DNA from: Chloroflexota bacterium
GTDB lineage: Bacteria > Chloroflexota > Anaerolineae > Promineifilales > Promineifilaceae
Reading direction: 5' to 3'
Length of the DNA stretch: 39,292 nt
NCBI GenBank assembly: GCA_024275635.1
Contig: JAJRYT010000226.1
Location: 1 to 39,292 of the forward strand
The position numbers and the translations under genes are program-made. Positions 1-8,847 of the stretch are shown here, one piece after another; positions within the stretch are counted from its first letter, which is position 1, and every line of letters starts with the position of its first letter. Under the pieces are notes generated by a model. The model worked only from the letters and a program-made list of their open reading frames with translations. It searched no databases and was not told the origin of the DNA.

Positions 1-158
1 GCATGTCACTCTTTTTATGCGATGTTCAAATATTCGTACTCGAGTAAAGTTGCATTGACTAAAATCAGATTCTCACTCTGGTTACAAAATTATCTGGAAA
101 TATTTCTGATTTCGAATTTTGTACAAAGTCGAGCTAAGAGAGTGTTTGAAAATTGATC

Positions 159-190
159 ATACCCGCAATTTAGGTTCAAATTACGGGTAT
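159..190. repeat. Hairpin next to the IS remnant
   Basis: Thirteen-base arms at 159-171 and 178-190 (ATACCCGCAATTT and AAATTACGGGTAT) pair with one mismatch around a six-base loop. The right arm ends at the ATG of the transposase fragment. It may be a chewed IS end or a small independent hairpin element. The remainder of 1-158 is AT-rich and I see no gene in it. Confidence 0.5.
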
Positions 191-479
191 GCTAATAGAA
201 ATAACACGACAACGAACGCCAAGCGCTGGGATTATCGATAGCCAGCCGGCAAAAACGACCAGCATTAAAGGAGAGCGTGGGTATGATGCTGGCAAGAAAA
301 TCAAAGGACGGAAACGGCATATTGTCGTTGATACACTGGGGTTGTTACTGGTCGTTGTTGTCACAGCGGCATCTGTTCAGGATAGAGATGGCGCAAAATT
401 AGCTTTGCAAAGTTTGCGAGAGAAGTTGTCCACTATCTTTGCAGAAATCACTCAGAAGCGCGCTCCGGTGAGTTCCTGA
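189..479 (+). pseudogene. IS5-family DDE transposase fragment
   Basis: The 96-residue frame contains the hallmark central stretch of IS5-type transposases: [12 protein letters not shown], then [23 protein letters not shown] and [11 protein letters not shown]. The Asp of IDSQ and the Asp of VDTLG should be the first two members of the DDE triad. The N-terminal DNA-binding part and the C-terminal Glu region are missing. Similarity to the family stops near base 430, after which the frame reads unrelated residues to a TGA. The ATG at 189 is therefore a chance start. The element looks inactive, a relic. The DNA from 1 to about 635 also lacks the ACGGCCGT palindrome common elsewhere in the window, which fits an acquired element. 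Confidence 0.8.
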
Positions 480-658
480 TATAAATCGACGGGCTGCACG
501 CCGAACTTGAACTGCTGATGAATCCAGTCAATGAAATGACACCAATGTATCCGTTGCCCCTGTCGCCAAGCACTGCCAATGGTAATATGCTCTTGCTTAC
601 CTATTTCCAAAAGATAGTTTCGCGTTACCGAGGATAGTGGCCGTTTGTTGGATTTTCC
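452..658 (-). pseudogene. Unrecognised broken reading frame
   Basis: An open minus-strand frame of about 68 codons runs between stops and ends at TGA 452-454. It has no convincing start. The composition is protein-like and includes WRQGQRIHWCHFIDWIHQQF, rich in Trp and His, so it may be the C-terminal piece of a gene cut by the same event that truncated the neighbouring transposase. The two frames meet tail to tail around 430-455, which is where the IS similarity ends. I do not recognise the family. It could also be chance. Confidence 0.3.
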
Positions 659-731
659 TCAACATTACAATAGAATTTCATTTGCATTTTGTCTACCGCG
701 AGTGATTGAGAAGATACAAAGGATACAACTA

Positions 732-2543
732 ATGGCCAAGCCGGTTCAAAAACATACATTATGGCGGCTGCTGCGGTACGCCCGGCGTTATCGCCGGGAC
801 GTGGTCGTCGCTTCCCTCTACTCCATTCTCAACAAGATATTCGACCTGGCCCCGCCGGTCTTAATTGGCGCGGCCGTAGACGTCGTCGTCTCCCAGGAAA
901 ATTCGGCCATTGCCCGCTTTGGCATTCAAGATGTGTCGCAGCAGCTTTTAGTTTTAGCCGGGCTGACGGTTGTTGTTTGTGGATTGGAGTCGGCTTTTCA
1001 ATATGCGTATGACGTCAAATGGCGGCGGCTGGCCCAGGCGTTACAGCACGAACTGCGCCTAGACGCCTATGCCCACGTCCAGGGGTTGGAGATGGCCTAT
1101 TTTGAAGACCGCAGTACCGGCGGGCTGATGGCGATCCTCAACGACGACATTAACCAGTTGGAACGGTTCCTGGATGGCGGAGCCAACGACATCTGGCAGG
1201 TAGTGACGACGGCGCTGGTGATTGGCGGCATTTTTGTAGCCCTGATTCCGTCCGTCGCCTGGATGGCGCTGCTGCCGATGCCGTTTGTCATCTGGGGATC
1301 AATCCGGTTCCAAAAACGGCTGGCCCCGCGCTACACGGCCGTTCGCCAACAAGTCAGCATCCTCAACGGCCAACTGGCCAATAATTTGAGCGGCATTGCC
1401 ACCATCAAGAGCTTTACAGCCGAAGCCCACGAAATCGAACGCATCCGCCGCGAAAGCCAAATCTACAGCGAGCGCAACCAGGAGGCGATCCGCCTGAGCG
1501 CCGCCTTTGTGCCTTTGATCCGGATGATTATTGTGATCGGCTTCACGGCCATCCTGGTGTTTGGCGGGCAGTTGGCGCTGCGCGGCGATTTGAACGTCGG
1601 CGCTTACAGCGTCCTGATCTTCATGACCCAGCGGCTGCTGTGGCCGTTGACCCGGTTGGGCAACACGCTGGACTTGTACCAACGGGCGATGGCGTCAACG
1701 ACGCGGGTGTTGGATTTGCTGGACACGAAACCGCAGCTCTTGGACGGGCCAGAACGGCTGCCGACGGCGTCCGTGCGCGGCGAGGCGGCGTTTGAGGACG
1801 TATCGTTTGAATACCAGCCAGTGGGCGAGGGGAACGGCCGTTCCCCCACCCAACCCATCCTCCACCGCCTCTCCTTCCACGTCCCCGCCGGGGAGACGGC
1901 CGCCTTCGTCGGGGCCACCGGCGCTGGCAAAAGCACCGTCGTCAAGCTGCTGCTGCGCCTGTACGACGTACAATCAGGGCGGGTCTGTCTGGACGGCCGT
2001 GACGTGCGCGACCTGCGCCTGGCCGACCTGCGCGGCGCAATTGGCTTCGTCAGCCAGGACGTCTTCCTCTTTCACGGCACAGTGTGCGAAAACATCGTCT
2101 ACGGCACATTCGACGCCGGACTGGAGGCGATCATCGAAGCGGCCAAAATTGCCGAGGCGCACGAATTCATCATGGCGCTGCCCGACGGTTACGATACCAT
2201 CGTCGGCGAGCGCGGCCAAAAACTATCCGGCGGCCAGCGGCAGCGGCTGTCCATCGCCCGCGCCGTCCTCAAAGACCCGCCGGTGCTGATTCTGGACGAG
2301 GCGACGTCGGCCGTAGACAATGAAACCGAGGCCGCCATCCAGCGCTCGCTGGAGCGGATTGCGGTGGGCCGCACCACCATCGTCATTGCCCACCGGCTGT
2401 CAACCGTGCGCAACGCCGACCGCATCTTTGTCCTGGACAAAGGGTGGCTGGTTGAGCAGGGGCGGCACGAGGAATTGGCGGCGGGCGATGGCATTTACGC
2501 GGCGCTGTGGCGGGTGCAGACGGGGGAAGAGGTAAAGAGGTGA
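732..2543 (+). CDS. ABC transporter, fused permease and ATPase (exporter type)
   Basis: This is a 603-residue half-transporter of the ABCB/MsbA-like exporter class. It would dimerise in the cytoplasmic membrane and use ATP to move a substrate outward; the substrate cannot be told from sequence. The N-terminal half is hydrophobic with about six membrane segments. The C-terminal half is the nucleotide-binding domain: Walker [10 protein letters not shown] near residue 394, Q-loop [10 protein letters not shown], signature LSGGQ near 498, Walker [13 protein letters not shown] near 518, and the H-loop in [11 protein letters not shown] near 553. All catalytic positions look intact. I chose ATG 732 because AAAGGA lies about nine bases upstream; an earlier in-frame TTG at 645 has no ribosome site and would add residues unlike the family. 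The stop lies at the edge of a short GTGACGGG repeat run. No partner half-transporter is adjacent, so it probably acts as a homodimer. Confidence 0.93.
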   Translation: MAKPVQKHTLWRLLRYARRYRRDVVVASLYSILNKIFDLAPPVLIGAAVDVVVSQENSAIARFGIQDVSQQLLVLAGLTVVVCGLESAFQYAYDVKWRRLAQALQHELRLDAYAHVQGLEMAYFEDRSTGGLMAILNDDINQLERFLDGGANDIWQVVTTALVIGGIFVALIPSVAWMALLPMPFVIWGSIRFQKRLAPRYTAVRQQVSILNGQLANNLSGIATIKSFTAEAHEIERIRRESQIYSERNQEAIRLSAAFVPLIRMIIVIGFTAILVFGGQLALRGDLNVGAYSVLIFMTQRLLWPLTRLGNTLDLYQRAMASTTRVLDLLDTKPQLLDGPERLPTASVRGEAAFEDVSFEYQPVGEGNGRSPTQPILHRLSFHVPAGETAAFVGATGAGKSTVVKLLLRLYDVQSGRVCLDGRDVRDLRLADLRGAIGFVSQDVFLFHGTVCENIVYGTFDAGLEAIIEAAKIAEAHEFIMALPDGYDTIVGERGQKLSGGQRQRLSIARAVLKDPPVLILDEATSAVDNETEAAIQRSLERIAVGRTTIVIAHRLSTVRNADRIFVLDKGWLVEQGRHEELAAGDGIYAALWRVQTGEEVKR

Positions 2544-2565
2544 CGGGGTGACGGGGTGAGTGACG
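2539..2565. repeat. Short GTGACGGG iteration
   Basis: Eight-base units related to GTGACGGG repeat about three times directly at the stop codon of the ABC transporter gene. This matches the style of the other short iterated repeats in the window. Confidence 0.5.
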
Positions 2566-2583
2566 GCCGTTTCCCCTCAACTA

Positions 2584-2600
2584 TGTTATAATCTGCCCTA
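2584..2600 (+). promoter_or_regulatory. Extended -10 promoter, probably leaderless start
   Basis: TGTTATAAT (2584-2592) is an extended -10 element. Only seven bases separate it from the ATG at 2600, so transcription should begin at or next to the A of the start codon. I see no good -35 box, which is common for extended -10 promoters. No ribosome binding site is present, as expected for a leaderless message. Confidence 0.6.
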
Positions 2601-2785
2601 TGCCGATTGAGAAAGTTGCCCGTAAAGTGCGGATGGATGCGCCAGAAAACGATTTTACCTACTGGCAGACCCAGCCTTACCAGGCGCGGTTGGCTGTGTT
2701 AGAACAAATCAGGCAGGAATACCACCGTTGGAAATATGGTACTGACCCCCGATTTCAAAGAGTTTATACAATCGTTAAACAATAA
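2600..2785 (+). CDS. Small conserved hypothetical protein
   Basis: This is a 61-residue soluble protein with no signal peptide or membrane segment. The sequence is strongly charged, with EKVARKVRMDAPENDF, YWQTQPYQARLAVLEQIR and a YHRWKYGTDP stretch, and looks all-alpha. From memory, short proteins of this type occur in Chloroflexota and cyanobacteria and often sit next to nucleotidyltransferase-like toxin genes; that link is unverified and no such partner is present here. The gene has its own extended -10 promoter with the ATG at the expected transcription start. The following glycosyltransferase begins 24 bases after its stop, so the two may be co-transcribed. Function unknown. Confidence 0.65.
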   Translation: MPIEKVARKVRMDAPENDFTYWQTQPYQARLAVLEQIRQEYHRWKYGTDPRFQRVYTIVKQ

Positions 2786-2809
2786 CCGGGTTGGTAACAT
2801 CCTGGCAAT

Positions 2810-3715
2810 ATGACACTTGATTTATCCATCATCATCGTTAACTACAACACCAAACAACTGCTGGATGACTGTTTGCAGTCGTTGATGGCCGCGCAACGGC
2901 CGTCCGGCGGCTTGGAAATCATCGTCGTGGACAACGCCTCCGCCGATGGCAGCCAGGCGATGGTCGCCGCCAAATACCCCGACGTAAAATTGATTGCCAG
3001 TCAGGAGAATCTGGGCTTCGCCGCCGGGAATAACCGGGGAACGGCCGTCGCCCAGGGCCGCGCCTACCTCTTCCTCAACTCCGACACCCGCGTCAGCCGG
3101 GAAGCGCTCATCCAGCCCCTCGTCTACCTCGACGCCCACCCCGGCGTGGGCGCTATCACCGTCCACCTCGTTTATCCCACCGGCCAGCGCGACCCCGACA
3201 ACCATCGCGGCTTCCCCACCCCCTGGGCCTCCTTGTGCTACTTTTCCGGCCTCGGCCGTTTATTCCCCCAGAATCCCCGCTTCAACCAATACTTCCAGGC
3301 GTACCGCGATTTCAGCCAGGCCCATCCCATCGAAGTCATCGCCGGTTCCTTCATGATGATGCCCGCCGCCTTGTTCCACCAGCTTGGCGGCTGGGACGAG
3401 ACCTACTTTTTCTACGGCGAAGACATTGATTTTTGCTACCGCATTCACCAGGCCGGCCGGCAAATCATCTACTACCCCCACGCGGAAGTCCTCCATTATA
3501 AAGGAGCCAGCTCCGGCCTGCGTAAAGAATCGGCGGCCATAGCCCGGCCGCCCAAAGCGACGCGGGTGCGCGTCGCCAAAGAGTCGGTGCGGGCGATGAA
3601 GATTTTTTACCAAAAATTTTACCGCCAGAAATATCCCCGATTCGTGACCGCGTTGGTTTTGGCCGGTATCCAGGTGCGCGGCTGGTTTCGGATCGTTAAG
3701 CATCAGTTGACGTGA
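2810..3715 (+). CDS. Glycosyltransferase family 2 (rhamnosyltransferase-like)
   Basis: This 301-residue GT-A fold enzyme would transfer a sugar from a nucleotide donor to a growing cell-surface polysaccharide or glycolipid at the inner face of the membrane. The family pattern is clear. [10 protein letters not shown] opens the domain, [10 protein letters not shown] follows near residue 45, and LNSDTRV near 90 supplies the metal-binding Asp (the DxD equivalent). [19 protein letters not shown] and the [11 protein letters not shown] region form the acceptor side. It ends with a basic amphipathic tail. This arrangement is typical of the WbbL-like rhamnosyltransferase branch; the actual sugar is unknown. 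No strong ribosome site precedes the ATG. A hairpin terminator follows directly. Confidence 0.9.
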   Translation: MTLDLSIIIVNYNTKQLLDDCLQSLMAAQRPSGGLEIIVVDNASADGSQAMVAAKYPDVKLIASQENLGFAAGNNRGTAVAQGRAYLFLNSDTRVSREALIQPLVYLDAHPGVGAITVHLVYPTGQRDPDNHRGFPTPWASLCYFSGLGRLFPQNPRFNQYFQAYRDFSQAHPIEVIAGSFMMMPAALFHQLGGWDETYFFYGEDIDFCYRIHQAGRQIIYYPHAEVLHYKGASSGLRKESAAIARPPKATRVRVAKESVRAMKIFYQKFYRQKYPRFVTALVLAGIQVRGWFRIVKHQLT

Positions 3716-3718
3716 ACC

Positions 3719-3768
3719 GGGACCGGCGAGGCTTCAAAACCCTTGCCGGTCCCGTCCTGAGACTTTTT
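3719..3768 (+). terminator. Probable intrinsic terminator
   Basis: Perfect nine-base arms GGGACCGGC (3719-3727) and GCCGGTCCC (3745-3753) flank a 17-base loop. A T-rich stretch follows at 3763-3768. It comes directly after the glycosyltransferase stop. Confidence 0.6.
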
Positions 3769-3807
3769 CTCCATTGGCATTTTCGCCCTATCTTTTACCC
3801 TTTATTT

Positions 3808-3995
3808 GTATCTTCTCAATAAACTGGGGAGATTACAAAAGTTTTAACAACATATTGTCTGCATAGCGCCCGTTTTGAAACTTTTGTAATCTTTGCCCCG
3901 ACTGGGGAGATTACAAAAGTTTTAACAACATATTGTCTGCATAGCGCCCGTTTTGAAACTTTTGTAATCTTTGCCCCGAAATTTTGAGAAGATAC
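3808..3995. repeat. 78-bp perfect tandem duplication inside a larger inverted repeat
   Basis: Two identical 78-base copies lie back to back (3823-3900 and 3901-3978). Each copy is itself a long hairpin: GATTACAAAAGTTT near its left end is the exact reverse complement of AAACTTTTGTAATC near its right end. The pair is framed by GTATCTTCTCAA (3808-3819) and its exact reverse complement TTGAGAAGATAC (3984-3995). The same end sequence TTGAGAAGATA occurs at 706-716 and 25912-25922. This looks like a small non-coding mobile element (MITE-like) with a duplicated core. Its right end reaches to within nine bases of the next gene. Confidence 0.8.
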
Positions 3996-4003
3996 CTTTA
4001 TTT

Positions 4004-5434
4004 ATGCATAAAAATCATCATTCCCATTTTATCCGTGTTCTTAGTTTGATTGGCGGCAGTCTGGCGCTGGCAACCTGGCTGTTGTGGTTGTCGTTGGGCG
4101 GACTGCGGGCGGAAACGGCCGTTACCGACTTCGGCTATGGTTTCAACGTCGCCGCCTGGGATGTGAGCCGCTTGCAGGCGATGGGCTTTAACTGGATGAA
4201 AGTGTTCAACGGCCCTGGCTCCCGCCTGCCTGTCAACATTTTACTGCGCGTGGACGCTAACGCCGGCCATTTCAACAATTTATCCGCCTTTGGCGACTCC
4301 GTGGCCGCGCTGGCCCAATCCCAAAAAGGGTTCGTGGATGCCTACGAAATCGGCAATGAACCTAATTTGGATGCCAGCTATGGTTGGACGGCGGCCCCCA
4401 ATGCGGCTGATTATGCGGCGCTGTTGTGCGAGGCATACGGCCGTATCAAAGCCATAGACCCCAACGCCCGCGTCATCTCCGCCGGACTGGCCCCCACCGG
4501 GCGCGTCACCGGCAACTGGAACGGCCATCCTGGTCACAACGGCCTGTACCAGGACGAGCGCGAATTCTTCAAAGAATTCATCGCCGCCGGGGGCGGAAAC
4601 TGTCTGGATGGCGTCGGCTACCATCCCTACGGCTTCAGCGCCGACTTCGACGCCGCGCCGGACATTTACTCAGCCGATTCTACGCAAAACTGCGTGAACG
4701 GCTTTTGTTTCCGGGGGACAGAAAAGATTTACGAAATCATGCAAACCAACGGGCTGGGCGGCAAAATCGTCTGGGCGACTGAATTCGGCTGGATCGTCAA
4801 CCCGCCAGCCAACTGTTTGAGCGATCCCGGCTGGCAGGGGCGGCAGTGGCAAATTGTCAGCGAGCAAAAGCAGGCCGATAACCTGGTGGGCGCGTTTGAA
4901 TACGCCGCTGCCAACTGGCCCTGGATGGAGGCGATGTTTATTTTCAACTTGAACTTCAACCAGGCTGGTTACGTCACCTGCGAGCAGATGCGCTATTACA
5001 GCGTGCAGGGTCGCCCGGCGGAAGCGGCTCTCACGGCCATGCCCAAAGTGACCGCGCCCAAAGTGGGCGAACTGGCCGTCAGTCCGTCAACTGTCGCGGC
5101 GATGATTACGCGATCCCAGCCGCCGTTTACGCAGACTGTGCCGATTCAATTGCAAAATGTGGGCACGGCCGTTTTTACCTACACCGCCGTCCTCACCCCC
5201 GGCAGTCTGGCCCCCACGCTCAGCGGCAGCAGCAGTGCGCCCATCAGCCCAACCGCATCGGCTTGGCTGACGGTGACGATTGCCAGCAGCGGCCGGCCCA
5301 CCGGAACCTACACCGCCTGGTTGACCATCACCGCCACATCCGGCACGACCAACGCGCCCACGACGATTCCCCTCAACCTGTTTATTGTGGATCAGATTCA
5401 CAAAGTTTATTTACCGGTGGTGAAACGGCCGTAA
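4004..5434 (+). CDS. Secreted glycoside hydrolase-like protein (clan GH-A fold)
   Basis: This 476-residue exported protein probably acts on polysaccharide outside the cell. An N-terminal signal or anchor spans residues 10-40. A TIM-barrel region follows with the two Glu positions expected of clan GH-A: EIGNEP (acid/base Glu119) and WATEFGW (nucleophile Glu260), 141 residues apart. The spacing and the style resemble GH5 or GH39 members, but I cannot fix family or substrate. Residues from about 350 form a beta-rich domain with Ser/Thr-rich linkers. The protein ends in VYLPVVKRP, a short tail I associate with exported Chloroflexota proteins. ATG 4004 is preferred over TTG 3971, which would run translation through the 78-bp repeat. 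The gene lies 18 bases before the J-domain gene. Confidence 0.8.
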   Translation: MHKNHHSHFIRVLSLIGGSLALATWLLWLSLGGLRAETAVTDFGYGFNVAAWDVSRLQAMGFNWMKVFNGPGSRLPVNILLRVDANAGHFNNLSAFGDSVAALAQSQKGFVDAYEIGNEPNLDASYGWTAAPNAADYAALLCEAYGRIKAIDPNARVISAGLAPTGRVTGNWNGHPGHNGLYQDEREFFKEFIAAGGGNCLDGVGYHPYGFSADFDAAPDIYSADSTQNCVNGFCFRGTEKIYEIMQTNGLGGKIVWATEFGWIVNPPANCLSDPGWQGRQWQIVSEQKQADNLVGAFEYAAANWPWMEAMFIFNLNFNQAGYVTCEQMRYYSVQGRPAEAALTAMPKVTAPKVGELAVSPSTVAAMITRSQPPFTQTVPIQLQNVGTAVFTYTAVLTPGSLAPTLSGSSSAPISPTASAWLTVTIASSGRPTGTYTAWLTITATSGTTNAPTTIPLNLFIVDQIHKVYLPVVKRP

Positions 5435-5451
5435 TCAGATAAACTAGCGGC

Positions 5452-6276
5452 ATGGCTTGGCAGTTCGAAACCATCCACGAAAAACTGGCCCGTTTGCGGG
5501 CCGAACTGGCGCAAGTTCAAGACGAATTGATTGACGCCGAAACCGATCTTGCCGACCAGATGGTGGATATTCGCGCTTTTGAGGCCGAATTTGAAGCCCG
5601 CGCCGGTTTCCTGATGACCCAACTGGCCGATCTGGAAGCGGAAGTCAACGACTATCTGGATCGTATTCAGCAGCGGCGCAACAAGCAGGTGTTTGGCAGC
5701 GATTATCGCTCGGCCGACGAGCAGTACCGGCGCACCTGGGAGCGCCCGGCGCAGGCCAAACCGGCGCCCCCGCCGCCCCCGCCCAGCCCGGCCACCCAGG
5801 CGCAAATCAAAAAGCTGTACCGCCAATTGGCTCGCCGTTTTCACCCTGACCTGGCTGCCGACGAGTCGGATCGCGCTTACCGCACGGAGCGAATGACGGC
5901 CATCAATGACGCTTACGCGGCCCGCAGTCTGACGGAGTTGTTGGTGTTTACGGTGGAGATGGAGAAAACGGCCGTTTCCCGCCCCTCCCGCCAACCTGGC
6001 CAGACAGACGCCGACATGATCAAAGCGCTCCGGGACGAAATCCACCGTTGCCACCGCCGCCTGCGCGAGATTGACCTGGAACGGCAAACCCTGCACAATC
6101 GCCCCAGCGTCGAGATGGCTCTGGAGGCCAAACTGGCCCAACGTCGGGGCCGTGATTTGTTAGCCGAAATCGCCGCCGACCTGGAGAGAGAAATAGCGCG
6201 TAAGACCGTCGAACGGGACATGATCAAATCCCAATTCAACAACCTCGACCGCGGCCCACAAACAGAAATATCATGA
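5452..6276 (+). CDS. J-domain protein with coiled-coil flanks
   Basis: This is a 274-residue cytoplasmic protein. Residues 1-85 form a long Glu/Ala/Leu-rich coiled coil. A proline-rich linker (about 100-112) leads into a J domain: QIKKLYRQLARRF followed by the invariant HPD at 131-133, then MTAINDAYAARS. The last 70 residues are again helical and charged. The HPD tripeptide is what stimulates Hsp70 (DnaK) ATPase, so this is likely a dedicated DnaK co-chaperone. It lacks the Gly/Phe and zinc-finger parts of DnaJ, so its client specificity must come from the coiled coils. Proteins of this layout recur in Chloroflexota and cyanobacteria. It follows the secreted glycosidase by 18 bases. Confidence 0.82.
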   Translation: MAWQFETIHEKLARLRAELAQVQDELIDAETDLADQMVDIRAFEAEFEARAGFLMTQLADLEAEVNDYLDRIQQRRNKQVFGSDYRSADEQYRRTWERPAQAKPAPPPPPPSPATQAQIKKLYRQLARRFHPDLAADESDRAYRTERMTAINDAYAARSLTELLVFTVEMEKTAVSRPSRQPGQTDADMIKALRDEIHRCHRRLREIDLERQTLHNRPSVEMALEAKLAQRRGRDLLAEIAADLEREIARKTVERDMIKSQFNNLDRGPQTEIS

Positions 6277-6293
6277 TTGATAATCCAAAGATT

Positions 6294-6366
6294 TTTGACA
6301 CGAATTGCACGAATTTCACGAATGAAGAACGGCCTAATTCGTGAAATTCGTGCAATTCGTGTCAAA
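6294..6366. repeat. Perfect 30-bp hairpin of iterated CACGAATT units
   Basis: Arms 6294-6323 and 6337-6366 are exact reverse complements over 30 bases, separated by a 13-base loop (6324-6336). Each arm iterates units of the type CACGAATT. It is one of three such hairpins in the window; the others are at 30910 and 33753. Confidence 0.85.
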
Positions 6367-6408
6367 CTCTTTCCCGGCTAGACCAGACAAGGAAAAGCGA
6401 AGGACACG

Positions 6409-7707
6409 ATGACCAAAATCACATTGATCGGCGCGGGCAGCACCGTGTTTGCCAAAAATTTACTGGGCGACATCCTCAGCTACCCCGAATTAGCCGATGT
6501 CACCATTAGCTTGCACGATATTGATGAAGTGCGGCTGCGAACCACAGAAATCGTCGCTCACAAAACAGCCCAAACCCTGAATGTCCAGCCCACCATCGAA
6601 GCCGCCACCAACCGCCGCGCCGCTCTGGACGGCGCCGATTACGCCATCGGCATGTACCAGATTGGCGGCTACAAACCGGCCACCGTCACTGACTTTGAAA
6701 TCCCTAAAAAATATGGCCTGCGCCAGACCATTGCTGACACGATGGGCATTGGCGGCATCATGCGCGGCTTGCGCACTATTCCAGTCACCCTGGATATGTG
6801 CCGGGACATGGAAGAGCTTTGTCCTGATGTGACCTTTTTGAATTACGTGAACCCGATGGCGATGAACACCTGGGCGGTCTACGAAGCGACGCCTATCAAA
6901 GTGGTTGGTCTGTGTCACAGCGTCCAGGGCACGGCCGAACAGTTAGCCAAAGATATCAACGTCCCCATCGCCGACATCAACTACCTCTGCGCCGGAATCA
7001 ACCACATGGCCTTTTACCTGCGTTTTGAGCGCGACGGCGAAGATTTATACTCGCTCATCCGGCAGGTGGTGGCCGACGGCCGTGTGCCTGATTGGAACCG
7101 GGTGCGCTATGAGATGTTGACCCGGCTGGGCTATTTTGTGACCGAGTCCAGCGAACATTTCGCCGAATACGTTCCCTGGTTCATCAAGCGCGACCGGCCC
7201 GATTTGCTTAAACAGTACAACATTCCTCTGGACGAATACATTGACCGCTGCGAAAATCAAATTGCCGCCTGGGAACAAATGCGTGAAATTTTGGAGAGCG
7301 AGGAGTTCCCGTTGTTTGTCGAACGCAGTATGGAGTATGGCGCGACGATTATTCACAGCCTGGAAACGGGTAATCCGGCCGTTGTCTATGGCAATATGCG
7401 TAACGATGGCCTGATTGATAATTTGCCGGATGGCTGTTGTGTGGAGGTGCCGTGCCTGGTGGATAAGAATGGGATTCAGCCGACGCATATTGGTCGTTTG
7501 CCGCCGCAGTTAGCCGCGTTGATTCAGACAAATGTGAATGTGCAGGCGTTGACGGTGACGGCCGCTTTGACAGGTAAACGGGAACACATTTATCATGCGG
7601 CGATGATGGATCCGCATACGGCGGCTGAATTGGACCTGGCCCAAATTTGGTCGCTGGTGGATGATTTGATTGACGCGCATGGCGATTGGCTGCCGGCGTT
7701 TGCGTAG
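6409..7707 (+). CDS. GH4-family alpha-galactosidase/alpha-glucosidase
   Basis: This 432-residue cytoplasmic enzyme is of glycoside hydrolase family 4, which cleaves glycosides by an NAD- and Mn-dependent oxidation/elimination route rather than by two carboxylates. The N-terminus is a Rossmann fold (KITLIGAGSTVF, then LHDID for the NAD ribose). LNYVNPMAMNTWAV, GLCHS (Cys169 and His170) and GINHMAF (His199) match the family metal site. Length is typical for the MelA/LplD branch. Substrate anomer and sugar cannot be told, although the branch favours alpha-galactosides. AAGGA lies about six bases before the ATG. No transporter or regulator for a sugar is adjacent, so it may work on intracellular oligosaccharides imported elsewhere. 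Confidence 0.92.
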   Translation: MTKITLIGAGSTVFAKNLLGDILSYPELADVTISLHDIDEVRLRTTEIVAHKTAQTLNVQPTIEAATNRRAALDGADYAIGMYQIGGYKPATVTDFEIPKKYGLRQTIADTMGIGGIMRGLRTIPVTLDMCRDMEELCPDVTFLNYVNPMAMNTWAVYEATPIKVVGLCHSVQGTAEQLAKDINVPIADINYLCAGINHMAFYLRFERDGEDLYSLIRQVVADGRVPDWNRVRYEMLTRLGYFVTESSEHFAEYVPWFIKRDRPDLLKQYNIPLDEYIDRCENQIAAWEQMREILESEEFPLFVERSMEYGATIIHSLETGNPAVVYGNMRNDGLIDNLPDGCCVEVPCLVDKNGIQPTHIGRLPPQLAALIQTNVNVQALTVTAALTGKREHIYHAAMMDPHTAAELDLAQIWSLVDDLIDAHGDWLPAFA

Positions 7708-7716
7708 CCTGATTTG

Positions 7717-7912
7717 GTAATCCGTAATCCGTGAACCGTAATCCGTAATCCGTGAACCGTAATCCGTAAACGGAATACGGAATACGGAACACGGAATACG
7801 GAACACGGAATACGGAATACGGAACACGGAATACGGAACACGGAATACGGAACACGGAATACGGAACACGGAATACGGAACACGGAATACGGAATACGGA
7901 ACACGGAACACA
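7717..7912. repeat. Array of iterated 7-mers (CGGAATA / CGGAACA)
   Basis: About 195 bases consist almost wholly of seven-base units. The left third carries ATCCGTA and ACCGTGA-type units; the rest carries CGGAATA and CGGAACA, the reverse orientation. The whole array can fold as a large imperfect hairpin. The same unit appears again as a hairpin at 35618-35664. It is intergenic, directly after the GH4 stop. Short open frames inside it are artefacts of the repeat. Confidence 0.9.
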
Positions 7913-7958
7913 CCTTTTGCCAAATCGTTCCACGAGTTTTTTTATTGGAGATTTTACG

Positions 7959-8411
7959 ATGAGTCAACTGGAACAGACGAAGTTGGAGCAGTTGGAGCTT
8001 GCTTTGCATTACCTGGTAAGCTTATTGGAGGAGGGGTCGCTGGTGGAGCGATATGATGAGGATTCGCGGGAGGAATTCGCCAATGTGCTGCGGCTGTTGG
8101 TGGAGAAGGTTACGGACTTGCCGCCCAATGTGCCGGAGAATCTGGTCAAGGCAACGGCCGTTCGCGCTATCATCGGCGCGTCTGAAAAATCCAATGTAGC
8201 CGAACTGAAAGCTCGCCGCGAAAAATTGGAGCGGAATCAGCGTGAAGTGGAAGCGTTGGCCAGTATCCAGGGACACTTGTTGGGCGAGTGGGAACAGGTG
8301 AAAGGGTCGGACATGGAGTTTCAGGCGACCTGCCAAGTGTGCGGTGGTTTTGTCTATGTGAGTGATGCCAGCGTGTACAATTTGCTGCTGGATGATTGTC
8401 AACGATTGTAA
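7959..8411 (+). CDS. Hypothetical protein with helical body and CxxC motif
   Basis: This is a 150-residue soluble protein that I do not recognise. Residues 1-110 are charged and predicted helical (many Glu, Leu and Arg). The C-terminal 45 residues carry CQVCGG followed by a tyrosine/serine-rich stretch and DDCQRL, which could be half of a zinc ribbon. Only three cysteines are present, so metal binding, if any, would need another ligand or a partner. ATG 7959 is chosen because GGAG lies ten bases upstream; an in-frame TTG at 7917 would begin inside the repeat array. The next gene is also a zinc-ribbon protein. Confidence 0.65.
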   Translation: MSQLEQTKLEQLELALHYLVSLLEEGSLVERYDEDSREEFANVLRLLVEKVTDLPPNVPENLVKATAVRAIIGASEKSNVAELKARREKLERNQREVEALASIQGHLLGEWEQVKGSDMEFQATCQVCGGFVYVSDASVYNLLLDDCQRL

Positions 8412-8420
8412 TTGATGAAT

Positions 8421-8453
8421 AGACGTCGGATTTCTGCAAGAAATCCCATGTCT
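8421..8453. repeat. Intergenic hairpin
   Basis: Arms 8421-8435 and 8439-8453 pair over 15 bases with two mismatches around a three-base loop. There is no T-run. It lies between two genes on the same strand and may be a weak terminator or another dispersed hairpin. Confidence 0.5.
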
Positions 8454-8463
8454 GGTTAAGTTT

Positions 8464-8847
8464 ATGTTTGAGACGAGAACAACCTGGGAAGACAGCGGTC
8501 ATGATTGTGACCACTGTGGCGGCGAGGTGTTGAGACGAACAGAAGCGCTGCCCAATGGCACGATGGATGTCTCCTTTCAATGCCGGGATTGTAACTGCCG
8601 CTGGACGGTGAAGGGTAAATGGCTGCAAGTGGGGAACGGCCGTTCCTGCCAGACCGCTTACCGTCAAAATAAAAGCGAGGGCAGTCAATACTCTCGCCGT
8701 TTATTTATGATTCTGGGCGTCGCCCTGCTGCTGGCCGCGGCCCGGTTCGGCGGTATTGGGGCGCTGCGCTACCTGCTCCCCCTGGCCGTTATCGGACTCA
8801 TTGTGTGGACGGCGCTGCGCCTGGGACGGGAGTATCATTTGTGGTAG
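8464..8847 (+). CDS. Small zinc-ribbon membrane protein
   Basis: This is a 127-residue protein with two parts. The N-terminal 60 residues carry CDHCGGE and CRDCNCRW, spaced as in a four-cysteine zinc ribbon. The C-terminal half has two hydrophobic segments (about residues 78-95 and 98-116) that should span the membrane. The ribbon would face the cytoplasm by the charge pattern. The family and partner are unknown; it resembles the many zinc-ribbon/TM scaffold proteins of Chloroflexota. Its stop codon TAG overlaps the GTG start of the VanZ-like gene by seven bases, so the two are likely translated together. Confidence 0.7.
   Translation: MFETRTTWEDSGHDCDHCGGEVLRRTEALPNGTMDVSFQCRDCNCRWTVKGKWLQVGNGRSCQTAYRQNKSEGSQYSRRLFMILGVALLLAAARFGGIGALRYLLPLAVIGLIVWTALRLGREYHLW

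Noticed and set aside
5913..6365. Minus-strand frame over the J-domain gene and the first hairpin
   Set aside because: Its start lies in the CACGAATT hairpin and the residues are repeat-derived; it opposes a supported gene.
7349..8009. Three long minus-strand frames over the GH4 end and the repeat array
   Set aside because: They consist of periodic VFRIPYS-type peptides generated by the seven-base repeat and overlap a well-supported gene.
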